This document shows positions 11,389 through 24,355 of a stretch of DNA of 64,000 bases, in pieces. Each line of letters opens with the position of its first letter. Position 1 is the stretch's first letter. Source of the DNA: Luscinia megarhynchos (taxonomy: Eukaryota > Chordata > Aves > Passeriformes > Turdidae); assembly GCA_034336665.1 (NCBI GenBank), contig CM067568.1:44062770-44126769 (forward strand). The letters run 5' to 3'. A model generated the notes under the pieces. That model was not told where the DNA came from. It was given only the letters and a program-made list of their open reading frames with translations, and searched no databases. A program made the translations under genes and the position numbers.

Positions 11389-13022
11389 GTAATGCATTAT
11401 CCTGTTCTTGTAATGTAAGAATTAAGTCTTGGTGAGGCAGGTGGTTTTATATTGTTATTACTGAGAATTCCAGACAGATAAGATAAAAGAACACAGAATG
11501 CATAAACTCAAGGAAAATGCTAAATTATATTTTCATTTTAATACATAGAAGTGTGTCAAAGTAGCCATTCCTGTGTTTGCTTTTGAGAATAAATGAGGCC
11601 ACCTGTCTATGAAGTGTAATTGTCCAAATGCCTGGAAGATGAACAATTTGTTTACAATTTCATCCACAGTCTTTACAGACATAAGCTTTTTCAGAATGTG
11701 AAGTGTATGTTTGATTTATTAATAATGATAGAAAGAATATCCTTTACTGATAATGTCTTACTGATCTCAAAAGGAAAATCTATTCTTCAGCTTTACAACC
11801 TCTGCAGTTTTTGTGTTAATAATCTATTTCATCTAGAGTGTCTGATACACTGTATTAACAGCATCCAACATTCCTGTTAATAAAAGAAACTTGTACAGTT
11901 TTTTTTCTTGTTTCTTCACAAGAAAAAAATTGCTCCTTTGCTTGTGCCTACGTCTTCATGATTCTGTTATGATTCTGTGTTGTGTGGGCAGCTCCACTCC
12001 CACAGATGCTGAAGTACACACATCAAGAAGAGAATAACCCATTAATTTGTAAGCATATCCTCTCCACTGTGAAACACAAGAGGGTGTTGAATTATTGTAT
12101 TTTTTACCTACTGACTGGGGAGTAAATGTAAATGCAAATTTCTTGTTATGTAAATTTGTGCACAAAGAACCCTCCCAGGTTATGGGAGAAGAGAGACAGC
12201 CCCATCAACCAGGTGTATGTGCAGTGGGGTAATGCAATCCTTACATTCAGTATAAGGCCATGGTTTATAAAGCATGACTTCTATGGCCAGGGCCTTGGCT
12301 TTTTCTCCTTCAGAGAATTCTTGAGAGAATTCTGAAGCTCTGTGTTGAGTGATGCACAGGCAAAAAAGGCCTCCTGGCTGTCCATAGCTCCTTCCTTTCC
12401 ATTAAGGAGTAATTACTTTTACTAGATGTATTCCCAAATATTTGGGTTCTTTTTTACTGAACACACTTTCTGAGATGCTTTCCTTTCAATCCTTCCACAA
12501 AATTATGGCTATTTAGGAAAAAAAGCAAGTTCTTTAAGTAGAGAACGATTTTTTCTAAAAGCAGCAGAGGAGCACCGTTAGTTCTCCAACACTGTGCATC
12601 TCTGCAAGGAAGCAGGAAATCACAGGTTTTTGGTTTTTTTTTTTACAGAGGCCGGATGGTTGTGTTTTGCTTGGATATACAATAGCACTTCTATGGAGTT
12701 TAAAAGAAAAACTACTATTTTTATTCCTCCTTACTTCAAGCATTGGGCATGGTGTACCTTGTCCATTCTCCAAGAAGTTAGGTGAAATGGAATATGTTAA
12801 GTTGATGTCTTGAAGCCTCCCTCCCATTAAAATCACATTTCTTTCTTATCCCCTGATGTGAGTGCAACACAATCCTGCATCCAAATGTCTTTATACTGAC
12901 TGTTCACTCTTCAGAGCACCTGTGTTTAAAATTTGTGAGCATCAGAAATGTCCTGCACAGAATGCAAAGGATGCATGATGCAGTGCTTGGATTTTCAAAA
13001 TTGGTTTGTGTGTTTCTTACAG
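11389..13022 (+). other. TTC8: TTC8 last intron (about 1.6 kb)
   Basis: A phase-0 GT-AG intron with donor GTAATG and acceptor TGTTTCTTACAG. It is AT-rich unique sequence. Small ORFs on both strands (for example 11620-11880 plus and 12555-12836 minus) have no recognisable family and no matching splice frame. Confidence 0.9.
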
Positions 13023-13139
13023 GTTGGAGATCTTCAGAAAAGTTACACAGCAGCTCAGAAGTCTGAAGAAGCATTTCCAGGCCATGTTGATACACAGCAG
13101 CTCCTCAAACAGTTAAAAGAGCACTTTGCTATGCTCTGA
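13023..13139 (+). CDS. TTC8: TTC8/BBS8 last coding exon, with stop codon
   Basis: The terminal coding part has 38 codons plus TGA at 13137-13139. It reads V-G-D-L-Q-K-S-Y-T-A-A-Q-K-S-E at the start, closing the final TPR. The C-terminal tail then runs HVDTQQLLKQLKEHFAML. The HFAML end is what I know for vertebrate BBS8, so the protein is complete at its C terminus. The acceptor is TTTCTTACAG. The reading frame is open upstream into the intron (to an ATG at 12948), but that part is intronic because the AG acceptor joins in frame with the exon at 11305. Confidence 0.97.
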   Translation, partial: VGDLQKSYTAAQKSEEAFPGHVDTQQLLKQLKEHFAML

Positions 13140-13640
13140 TGAGCAAATTTTTTATTATGTAAGAAGTTAGCCAGAGCAAATGTCCCATACACATTTTGAG
13201 AATACCAACTCAAGGTAGATGAACTATACTTAATGCATTCCTGTAGCAAAACTTGTGTTACTTTGAATAGTAAGAAAAGATTGAGTTTCAATTTCTTATC
13301 ATCTTGAAAGATAACACTTATTCAAATGCAGCTAGAAAATTTTGCAGCTATGTACACAAGAGATTACAGAAAAGTGTGTTTTTTCTGGCTTTTATGCAGA
13401 AAAAAATTGGTTTTAAACATTTCCGTGTGACAATCTGTGAAGAAACAGAGGAAAAATACTTCCTAACTGGTTTTCAAGTTGGCTTTTGATAGTATAGTTT
13501 TGATGTACTTTCTTACAGAATGTTAGGTTTTAAAATGAAAATACTTTAAAAGGATCTTAAATACATATGTAAAGTATAAGTTCTTATATTCCCTGTACTG
13601 TATGAGTTAAATAAATTCAGTTTATATGGGTTGTCTCATT
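13140..13640 (+). other. TTC8: TTC8 3' untranslated region (probable)
   Basis: AT-rich sequence from the stop codon to the first good polyadenylation signal. A canonical AATAAA lies at 13610-13615, followed by a GT-rich stretch (TTGTCTCATTTGTTTATG) suited to cleavage around 13630-13640. ORFs here (for example 13304-13489) have no family match. The exact cleavage site cannot be read from the sequence, and longer forms are possible. Confidence 0.7.
13610..13615 (+). terminator. TTC8: Polyadenylation signal AATAAA of TTC8 (preferred)
   Basis: A canonical hexamer 471 bases after the stop codon with a GT-rich downstream region. It is the first canonical AATAAA after the stop. Two more canonical hexamers follow at 13893-13898 and 14011-14016 and could serve longer transcripts. 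Confidence 0.7.
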
Positions 13641-13650
13641 TGTTTATGTA

Positions 13651-16600
13651 AGTTAAATTGCATCCTTATTGCCGTGAAAATCTGGGTTGATAGTCTTAAC
13701 ATTTTGAGAGACTCCACAGAACTGGTACAAAATTGCATAAATGTATGTGTTCCTCTCTACCCAGGAGGGAGTTTATTCTGGATCTCAGTGAGGGAAAAGG
13801 ATGTTTAGAAGCTTGCAGAATTGAGAACTAATAGTTGAGAACAAGGCTTTGATGGGGTGATTACATGTGCTACCACATAAATACAGTTGCTAAATAAATA
13901 TTTGGATTAATCTAACTACAGGAATACTGCTACTAGCAACCAATGAAGACTTTCTGTCATACTTTGTGATTTAGGATCCTTTGTGATTTTTTTGTGATTT
14001 AGCTAAAAGGAATAAATTTGCATGAATTCTGAACCTGACCTTTTTAAAAGACCTTTAAGAAATGTGGGATGTTAAGGCAATCTGAAATGGCACATCCTGA
14101 AACAGACCTTTGAAATCTTTTCATGTTTCTCTGATATATTAGGGGGATGTCTTAGCTTAAGGGGCAACCCTAAACATGCTTATGAATCTTATGCCATTTT
14201 TTTAGTATTTATTACTTTGCTAGCCTCATTTTTGACTGTTGTAGCTGGTGAAGGTGGATGCTGGGGAGCTTAGAGAAGTGTGCCCACAGGTTCCCCCACA
14301 GAGCATTCTGTAGGTGACAGAAACACTCATTAATTGCTGTCACACAGTGTGAAGTGCAAAAGCTTTATTGGCTGAATAGATGCAGCATCTTCTATGGAAT
14401 TTTATTTTGTCTACTTTCATTTTATATTATTGGAAATTCATCACAAACTGTTTAAAAGGGAGTCTTAGTTACCAGTAATTCTCATCAGTTAAGATTTTAC
14501 TTGCTGCCAAAATACAAGAATTTAGAGGGAAGTTTCATCCTTTGATCTGTGGTATTTATGTCTTTCCAGCTGTCATTGCTAAACTTAGAAAGATACCAGA
14601 AAAGAAAATTGTCTTGGCAGTTTAAACACAACTGTTGAGAATTTTTAAATGTTATACTAACTCAAAATAATTTTCAAATTGCATAGTAAATAAGCCTATT
14701 TCTATATGAACTGGACCAGAAATGAGTAATGCAACTCTAGTTTTTAATCCAGTGTGGCCATTTGATAGTTTCTAACAGATTATATAAGATTCTTATGCTT
14801 ATAAGATGCCACTGTTTTCACTGCTCAGGTTAATGATCTGAGTAACTCTTTTTCTTCTAGCAAACAGTGCCCCTTACAACATGGATCCGACTTTATTATT
14901 CTTTTCATATTGGGGAATGTATGAAAATTAAAAGGGAAAAGGATGATGTGTGTTAAGGAATCCTTCACACAATATGCTTGTGCAAATCAGATATTAAAAA
15001 AATTTCACCTCCCCCTAGAAAATGCAAAGTTCTAAACAGGAATTAAAACCTTTTTATCTCCCTACTCAGCAGCATCTGCAAGCCATTCCAAATTTTTCTT
15101 ACACGGTGTATTTTGATTGCCCCAAAAGGCAGCAGCAATTTGCTTTGTTGATCTTTTGTGCCCCAAAGCAAGGGTCTGACAGTATATTTTTCACAATTAG
15201 CACTGTACAAATGAAATCAAATGTGGTAATGAGTGCAGCAGCACAGTGCAACAAAAGATGAATCAGCAGGCTGTTCATCCTGGAAGAATCTTTCGATTTC
15301 ATTGTGTGTGAATTCAGTGTGAGCCGCATCGAGCAGATGAATGGGCAGCCCCTGGGGCAAAGCCTTTGGTTAATTGAGGGTCACACGGACAGCACGATGC
15401 ATTGGAGCCGTGCTCATCCCTGCTGCAGGATCCTACTGAAATGCTGTGACCTTAGTGTTGCAAGCAGCATTTCTGTAACACAGAAATCGTTTTTCCTCTG
15501 GCTTGTAGCACAGCTCCACGTATGTCTGGCCAGCATTTACAAAGTCTCTTCAGATTAGAAAATAGAGTACAATTTTTAAAATCCACAAATTTTTAATCTA
15601 CAGTGCTGATAGTTGCACAACAAAGCTGCCTGGAAGGAAGCTTGAAGCAGATGTCTGGAGAGTCTTGAGGTTTCTGTGTCCCTGCAGGAAAGGTCTGTAC
15701 AGTTTATGGCTGTTGCCATCAGTTTTATCCTGCTTCTTGACCATCCTTCTTGCTGGGGTCCTTCTAATGGATGAATCCAATTAAAAGGTGATAATGTAGG
15801 GTTAGGTTATTAAAGGAATTTGATTCTTCTGCTAGATGTTTTAGCCACAGATGCTATAGCCACAAAACTGACTGAAATCAACCACAATTCACACTTAAGG
15901 GTTGTGGATGATTTTGGCTGCAAAAAGCAGCTCAGAAGTTGTACAGGACAGAGGTAGTTTGCCATTAGGTGCCAATTCAGTCAGTGTCTGACTGGATAAT
16001 GTTCCAATTGCTACTGCTGGTGGGTTTTTTCTTTGGTTACTTCCTTTCTTTGTAGGCTAGAGGAAGAGATTTTTGGGTCATTCAATCTTATCTCTGGTAT
16101 GACATGAGTCAAGCTTAAGCCAGGAGCTTCTTCTAATGAACTTATTTTATACTTGAGTGGCAATGCTGCTGGAGCAGCATCAAGTTCTGTGAAAGAATTT
16201 GCATTTAATTGCTCTCACTAACTACCATATGTTTGTCTTCTTTCTGATGGATACTTTCAATACAGTTTAGTACAGTGCTCTATCCCGCCATCACAGGGAA
16301 CAAGAAAACAAGTGTAGAATGGAAAATGCCCTTTTCTCTGAAAATGAAAAACAAAATTAAGTTTCTCTGTGTGCCTTGGGAGATGAATAAAGCAAAAGCT
16401 AAGAGAATTTGATATTCAAGTTATTTACAGGTTTGTAATCTCCAGTCACTCTCGAGCTGGTAAGATGGTTACTAGTTTCCCTGAATAGTGGAATTTTTAG
16501 ACTTAATGAGTGCTCAGAAGCTGCAAATACTCAGAAGCATCAGTAAGCAGGTTAAATCTGGAAGATATGCCACAAAAGCAATTTTTGTTGCAAAATTATC

Positions 16601-19600
16601 AAGTACACATACCCTGAATTACGCTAACTGAAGGAACTGTACAAGTACTATATGTACTTTCATTCTATTGATTACTTACAGTAATTGCTTAGTGGCTTCT
16701 CCTTGTGTTTAGTTTGCTAAAAGGTCATAAAGATTTAGTTGAAGAAAATTTCCTATTTAGATACTAAATCTGAAAAAAATGCAAAAAAAATCAAGTAAAT
16801 GAGTTCATTGTAAAAAACTCTTCCCAACACATAGTGCATTACATTAATTGTGTATAAGAATATATTGGCCCATACAGATGTGGGGGGTTTCCCCCATTTC
16901 CTGCTTGCTTTTTGACAGGTATTTCCAGTGAAACCAATTATAGTGTGAGGAAGATAAGTCTTGAAGCTATTAGAAATGAGATACAAGTAGAAACAGCATG
17001 TTGCAAACCTTGCTCAGGACTATGGAAAGGGCAAAGTCATTAAGAGCCAGGAAGCTTGGTTCCAGCAAGTAGACCACCCCAGTAATTTCATCTCATTTTC
17101 AACCTATTCAGTTTGCATAACCGTAAAGTAATTACAAAGATTCTATATTTTGGCTTTGGTATCGTTTTATACTACTATCAGTTCCATATTTTTCTAAGTC
17201 TATATACTTTAGTAATACCAAGCATCTTTGAAGCTATTACATATGTTAACTAATTCTCCTTTCCAGCAATAAATTTAGATCATGCTAACCAAGGGTCATC
17301 CATAAAGAGACTGGACTAATCGTACATGAGATACCACTCAAAAGCCAATTTTACAGCAGCCCTGGACTATTTTTATTCCTGTGAATTTGCATAAACCAAC
17401 AGTTCAGGGTTCAGGTAAAACCACACCATTATAAAGTATATGGTCACTGACTCTTTTTTGAACTGGTAGAACAAAAACAGATGCATATATCTATCCGAGT
17501 TTTAAAGGGTGTAATTGTTAGTCATTCCAGAGATACTGATGGGGGAGGCCCAGTAGAAAAACTCTGAAAACCCCTGACTTCTGTCTGCAGTCCTGCAATG
17601 TCATTGATAGGCCTGTCATTACTAAGCATTCATTTATTAAGGTATTAAATGGTTGCTACTTGACTGCATATAAGATTTGAAATTCCATACAAATTCTGGG
17701 AAGGTGGGCTAGTAAGCAGACAACCACATTTATCAAAAGTCTTGGCTGTATAGACATGGCTGTCATTACTGCATATGTGGATGACATCCACAAATAGCCT
17801 GTGTTTTTAAGTCAGGGAGTTACAGTGAAAGAAATAATTCTCCAAGAGTACCTTAGACCCCAGTCTAACAGGACACTTGGAAGGGTGTGTGGAATGGGAG
17901 ATCCTGTTTTGCAGAGGTATATGTATATTAGCAAAAAATAATTAATATAATAGTAAATAAAATGTGGCTACTTATAAATGACTGACATTCTTTACACTTT
18001 TCAGCCACACCCCTGGTAGTCTTTATAATCCTTATTAGCCAATGTACATGTATTCATCAAACATTAACTTTTAAGCAATTACAAGTGAAGTTCACAAATT
18101 TTTGAACCACTAGCATTATGTGACAAGTCTCATACAGTTTGCCAGAATACAACATCATCTTAAGGGAAAAACTTAGACATACTCAGCCATCTCAGAAAGT
18201 TACTATAATTAAGCTGAAGCTTCAGATGCTCCAATGCCTCTAAAATGAAAAAGCACCACCACTATAGACACGTTTCCAGTTAGATCAAAACTTAAAATTC
18301 TTGAAAAAAGCCTAAGATATGACAGATGCTTGATTCTGAAGGGAAAGAGAGCTGTTTCTTGGGGTAGCCTATGGCTCATGTCACATCACCACCTGTAACT
18401 TCATACTATGTTATCTTGGTGAGTGCTACTGTGCTGCAACATAAGCCAATGACATATTGCAAAGTAACAGAAGATGTAAGCAAAATCCCTTCAGGCTAAA
18501 TATCTGTCATTTCTGGGAAAAAAAGTAATTCAGGCACAAATCTCTTGAATAAGACAGAGTAAGAGAAAGCTGGAAAAGTGATACTTGGATTGGAAACAAT
18601 ATTTTCATGTAATACTGAAAGGAACCTTTGAGTCTCTTGGAGTTTATCCCATAGCAACATAGCCAACTTTGTCAAGATTAGGTTCTGTTGCAGCTCAGTA
18701 TCAATTATAGCAATGTGCAAACAGACAAGCTTTACCCATACAGGTCTGTTCAAGCACCCTGAGGAAAAACAAACACTCTTGTTACGTGGGATTCTAAGAA
18801 GTACATACTATAAATAAATTCTCCTTTCTCCTCTGGAAGCCTCACTTTAGTTCAGGTTCAGAGCAGCACAGCAGGTAGTTTGACAGGCTTCAAATAGTTT
18901 GTGGTTTACCACAAATCTGTTTGTCTTTAATGGATCCACAGAGTGCCATGCTCCTGGGAGCAGTGCCATCCTTGCCTTTGTGACCATGGATATTTGAAAG
19001 TCAGTGCTAGAAATGGTCATTACATTTTCCTGCCCCTTCAGAAGTTCATATCACCAGATATGGTGAGTATAACTAATCTGTTTTAACAATAGCAAAGAAG
19101 CTAAATACAGGAAAGATGAGGGCTTCTTTCATGCTTTTTTCTCCATGCATATCCATAGCAGGTGTCAGTGGTGTGATTCCCATCACTTGATTATACCTGT
19201 ATTCGTCAATCCTGATTTCAGGAGTTTGTACCAATGTTTTAATCTCTACTTAGATGACAAAACTGCTTACAGCAGAGAAGCCATGGATGTAATAGCCCCT
19301 CATAGCTGCTGGGAAATAGGAGCACTCTCAGGCTGAGTGCATCTCACCAGGCAAGGAGAAATCAACCACCCCATGGTGCTCCCATCTGCAGGCAGATCTG
19401 CTCTCTTACATGGATGAGCTTCAAGGCAGACTTTGATTAAGTCTTAAGCAGATAAAGATGCACATGATAAAAACCTCAACATCCAGCCCAGGACCTTGTT
19501 TTAAGGCTTGTTTTACCCTTGAAATAAAGTTGTTTAGAAGATGTGGGTGCCCCAAGGTTTTGCATATCTCCCAAAGGCTTGGAGGCTGCACTTCCTTGAC

Positions 19601-22539
19601 TGGCACACTGCTGCCACTGAGGAAAGGAAAGAGCTGTGCCCCTCTCCTGGGAGTTACAGCCCAGCTGTGTGGCTGCACCAGGCAGCTAATGTAAGAAAAT
19701 TCCTTCCTTTTCTGGAGTAATAGTTGCAAAATTTGAGTTCCCTTTAAGAATGACCTGAAAATGTTAATCATTCTGGTCTCTGTGAAATCCATCCTTGAAG
19801 CAGAGACTTCATCTGAAATGCCAAGTAACCTGGGAATTTTTAATGAATAAGTGTGTTTCTTCTTTTTTTTCAGATTTTATGACCTAGTTTCATCTTTTCT
19901 CTCAGGATGTGTTCATCCTGCCTTGCTGCACTTGCACTCTGTCTGACTTCACATCTATTTTCAGGCAGTTTGGTCTATATGACCCCCAAATATTCATTTC
20001 CTCTTCCAGCTGCTGAATGTGTAAGCCTGGCTTTTCCCAAAGAGATGCACTCCTCAGACATGAGTCTGCCCAAGCTGTCACCATGCCAGGCCCAGCTTTG
20101 CAACACAACTACCAATAACTCTGGAAGTTGTTCAGATTTGCCATTTACTTGAAGAGAAATGAGAACCGTCCATTTTGTCTGGGCTTGTCCTTTGGATACA
20201 TTCGGAAAGAAAATTAAATTTCATTTAATTGATCATGCTGACTAACAGGAATTTAATCCTTTTTTAGCCTGATAACCTGTATTTAATCTGATGTCCTTTT
20301 CTTGTGTTCTGGAGGTTGAGAAGACCACAGCTGTAGATATGAGCAGTATTTACTTTTATCTGTCTCAACTACCTCCTGTTCTAACACACTGGAAACTCCA
20401 GAAAAATGGACTGAAAATGTCTGCAGTTTCTAAAATGTGTGGTGAGGATGGAGAATGCTTGAGTAATCTTCCCTGAGTTCACAGGAGCCCTGTCAAATCA
20501 CCCCTGCTAAGCACAAGACATGCTGTGTGGACACCTTCCAGCCCCATCCCTGCACAGGGCACGTTCACTGCAGCAGAGCAGCTGCTCAGCCAGGGAGCCC
20601 CCACACCCTGCTCGAGCAATGGACACTGAGGCTTCAACTGTGGTTCAGATTTACAGCCATGGGGCACTGTTTTCCACAGGGCATGTTGGAATATATGGCT
20701 TGCATAGGGTTTCCCAGGCTTCTTCCATGTCTGGTGAGGCCACAGCATCCGTTCCTCTTTCTGCTTGACAGCTCTCATGTCTCCTTGCATTGTGGCATTT
20801 TGTCTCTGTGATTTTACCCTTCTCGTCACCCTCCTCACCCTAGTGTTGGACTGTCCAAAAGGAACAGGAGCTAAAACATTGGTACAGGATGGAGTTAAGT
20901 GCAGTAGCCTTTGAACATGCTAATGGGATGTGAACCAGGGCTGGTGTGAGCTAAGTGATACAATCACACCACTGAGCTGCTGGGGGAGGAATGTTCATCC
21001 AAATTGCCTGATACTTCTCAAGAGGTGGCACAAATATTACTGACACTCAGTGGGGATTCCTGAGCCTTGAAGAGATGCGTGAGGCTCCCCTAACAAGTTT
21101 CAGACACAATTATTAAAGAATATCAGGGAGCAATCATATGTTGGGGTCACAAAATTTGGTCCAGTCATTAGAATAGATACCTGGAAAAGGGAGGACAGAC
21201 ATCCAAGGCCCAGCTAGTGCTCCCAGCTTCAGCAAATTGTGCTTTTCTATGTTCATGGAATTGCTGCTCCTATTATCATTATTATAAATGAATGTATTTT
21301 CTGTCAGCTGACCCCATTTTTCAATGCTTGCACATAGTGACCACTGAGGTTTTCCCATTAATAGTCCTCCCAAAGCAATGGTGAGAGGCAGTGTGCAAAG
21401 GGCTGACAGGACAGAATTCTTAAAGGATTTTGTCTTTGATTTCCCTCAGTAACCCTCACAAGCACTGAGAATAAAATCTGTGCATGAAGCTGGAGTGCTG
21501 CAGGCACACTGGGCTCACAGATCTTCTCCTCCTCTTGGACAAAGGCAACATCTTCCCTCGCCTGCTGTCACCTCCCATTAATGTCAGGAAAGTTCACTTG
21601 CTGCAGCTTCTGGAAGTGCAAAGCAAATGTGCTCTTGAGGAGGGAAATGAGGCCATTTATTTGTCTAATAAGATAATGCTAACACCACAAATGGTAAGTC
21701 AGGGTTCAGAAAATAGCATTTCTTTTTGAATCATGCAGGAGGTCTTCTTCATTTTATTTATTCACAAGGCCTAAATCAACAGCTGCCCAGACAAAGATAT
21801 TTAACAAGAGCAAACACAAAGGAGGTTGTTCACCCTGGGCTCCAGATACAAATAGAGAAGAAAGAAGAAAATGTCAAATCTGCATAAACCCTGTATGGCT
21901 CCCTGGTGGGTATAAAAATACCTCTTTTGAATACCATTTTGTAATTCCAAAAAGCTGAGGTAACCTTTTCTTATTTTCAGCAAATATTTCCCTTCTAATC
22001 TTAATGTCATGTTTCACTTGCTCAAGTTACAATCAAACCCCAAATCCATACCTCATTCTGTTGTTCAGATCTTACATCCATTCTATTTATTCAAAAAAAG
22101 GTAAATGTTTTTTTGCCATATCTTTGTTACAAAATACAGAATATATAGTCTATTGTTCACTCTGAAAATGTGTAGTTCAAGATGGCAAAATGATTGCTGG
22201 TGGAGTCAGAAAACTTCTAAGGAGTGATTAAAAATGATGAATCCTAATTAAATAAGATTGCTGCTATAAAATGAGAAGCAAATATAGGAAAACAGCATAC
22301 TGCCCCAGAGGCAAAATGTGCTCCCTGGTAACTTCTGCTTTCATAGGGATACAAGACTTCGTAAAGAAACAAAATAGTTTTGTGTCCAAGAAATTATTCA
22401 TAAAGCCATTACTTGGGATAGACTTCTCTTCATGCTTTTCCACATATACACAGAGATAAGATTGGCTTTTCACCAGATTATGAAGAATATCACAATATTC
22501 ATTGAATCTTCAGAGAACTTTGGCTGGAGCTCAGAGAGA
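13651..22539. other. Intergenic, no gene recognised
   Basis: About 8.9 kb of AT-rich unique sequence downstream of TTC8. I recognise no exon, RNA gene or repeat family. Small details are a triplet of TTTGTGATTT near 13970-14000 and a short G/C hairpin (TGGGGG-GTTT-CCCCCA) at 16881-16896. Somewhat GC-richer stretches lie near 15310-15470 and 20480-20850. The 119-codon (20479-20838 minus) and 123-codon (19421-19792 minus) ORFs have no recognised domains and are probably chance. Confidence 0.6.
13893..13898 (+). terminator. TTC8: Alternative AATAAA downstream of TTC8
   Basis: A second canonical hexamer in AT-rich sequence about 280 bases past the preferred signal, followed by a third at 14011-14016. 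In AT-rich DNA such hexamers are common, so use is unproven. Confidence 0.3.
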
Positions 22540-24355
22540 TAGAGAGAGTGTATCACCTCTGGAAGGAGAGGCAGGTAACCCGAGGGGAACTACAAGCTTG
22601 TTGTGAGGTTACTGGGGAGAAAACTAGAAGGGCCAAAGCCAAACTTAGTTTGGCCACTTCTTTTAAAGACAAAAAAAAAGTTTCTCCAAATCCACTGGCA
22701 GCAAAAAAATACCAAAGGGGCTTCTCTATTCTTTGCTGGATGCAGGGGACAGCATAGTGTCAGGGGATGAGGAAAACTCTAAGGTACTTAATGCCTTCTT
22801 TATCTCAGTCTTCGATACAAAACCAGTTGCTCTTAGGATACCCTGGGGGAAGTCAGTGATGGGGAGCTGGGTGAAGCTCCCATAATCCAGGAAGAAATGT
22901 TTAGTGACCTGCTGTGCTAATTAGACACTCACAAGACACTCACAGACAGGATGCAACCTAGAAGAATGAGGGAGCTGGCAAAAGAGCCACTTTCAATTAT
23001 TTACCAACAGTCCTAGTGAAAAAAAAGAAAACAACTGTGAGAAGCCCCAGCTGACTGAAAATTGGCAAATGTGATGCCCATCTATAGGAAGGGTGGAAGG
23101 AGAATCTGGGGAGCTGTAGCCCTGTCAGCCTGATCTCAGTGCCAGGTTATGGAGCAGATCATCTGGAATGCCATCAAAAAGGCATGTGCAGGACAATCAA
23201 GGGGTCAGGTCCAGCCAGAATGGATTTATGAAAGACAGGTCCTGCTTGAGCAACCTGATCTCCTGTGACAAGGTGACCCACTCAGTAGATGAGGGAAAGG
23301 CTGTGGATGCTGTTTACCCGGACTTCAGTAAAGCCTTTGACACTGTTTCCCACAGAAATCTAGCGCACCCTCAGTCATGGTGGAGTCACCATCTCTGGAT
23401 GTCTTTTTTTGTCACTAGACCCGGTGCCATGGTCTAGTTGAGGTGTTGGGCTGGGCTGGACTCAATGACTTTGGAGGTCTCTTCCAACCCAGTGATTCTG
23501 ATTCTCTGTCAGTCAGTTTGCAGATGACACCAGGGTGGGCAGGAATATTGATCTGCAGAGGGATTTATGGAGGCTGGATTCGTGGGCTGCGAATAACTGG
23601 TGAGATTCAGTAAGGTCCTTGGGTCACAACAACCCCATGCAGCACTACAGGCTGGGGGAAGAGTGGCATGAGAGCTGCTCCCCAGAAAGGACCTTGGGGT
23701 TTCTGGTTAAAAGCAGTTGAACATGAGGCAGTGTGCCCAGGTGGCCAAGAAGGCCAGTGGCCTCCTGACCTGTATCAGCAGCAGGGCAGTGATTGTCCCT
23801 GTACTTGACACTGAGGATTACTGTGCTCAGTTCTGGGCCCTGCACAACAAGATACTGAGATGCTGGAGAGTGTGTGTGCCCAGAGAAGGGCACTGGAGCT
23901 GGTAAAGGGTCTAGAAAATGTTTTATGAGGAGTGGCTCAGCTCCTTATGGGGGCATTTAGTCTGGAGAAAAGGAGGCTCAGGGGAGACCTTATTGATCTC
24001 TATGCTTATGTGAAGGAAGGTTGTAGTGAGTTGGGTGACAGTCTCTTCTGTCATGTTTCAAGTGATTATTTCACTTGGGGTGGCTGGTTTGGTTGTTGAA
24101 AGAGGAAATGGCCTTAAATTGCACCGGGGGATGTTCAGACTACGTATTTTAAAAATAATTGTCATGGAAAGTGGTTAAGCATTAGAATATGTTGCCAAGA
24201 GAAGTGGTGGGGTCACCATCTCTGGAAGTGTTCAAGAGGCCTCTGGGAGTGGCATTTAGGTGTGTAGTTTAGGAGTGATTATAGTGGTGCTGAGTTGATG
24301 ATTGGACTCAATGATCTTGAAAGTATCTTCCAAGCTTGATGATTCTGTGATTCAT
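22540..24355 (+). mobile_element. CR1 LINE, decayed, internally deleted copy
   Basis: This is the longest CR1 in the window. It starts inside the ORF2 region between endonuclease and reverse transcriptase (HLWKERQ and EKTRRAKAKL near 22550-22640). It continues through the RT (NGFMKDRSCLSNLIS and FSKAFDTVSHRN near 23218-23360), the FADDT region (around 23517-23530) and the thumb/C-terminal part (QCAQVAKKASGLL, EDYCAQFWALHNK near 23725-23860). It ends with the 3' UTR and the terminal GATTCTGTGATTC near 24343-24353. Many frameshifts and stops break the frame, so it is inactive. About 300-400 bases of RT are missing where another CR1 tail sits (23378-23506). The 5' end is truncated as usual for CR1. 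Confidence 0.9.
23378..23506 (+). mobile_element. Short CR1 3' tail nested inside the larger CR1
   Basis: Between the FDTVSHRN motif and the FADDT-like motif of the host CR1 lies about 130 bases that read as CR1 3' UTR, not RT. It has TGGAGTCACCATCTCTGGATG, then GGACTCAATGACTTTGGAGG, TCTTCCAACCC and a terminal GTGATTCTGATTCTCTG. The host element's own 3' tail, with similar phrases, occurs later at about 24205-24353. So this is either a second insertion or a chimera. Edges are uncertain by about 15 bases. Confidence 0.75.

Noticed and set aside
12948..13139. Stand-alone 63-codon ORF ending at the TTC8 stop
   Set aside because: Its first part is intron. The acceptor AG at 13021-13022 joins the previous exon in frame, so only 13023-13139 is coding.
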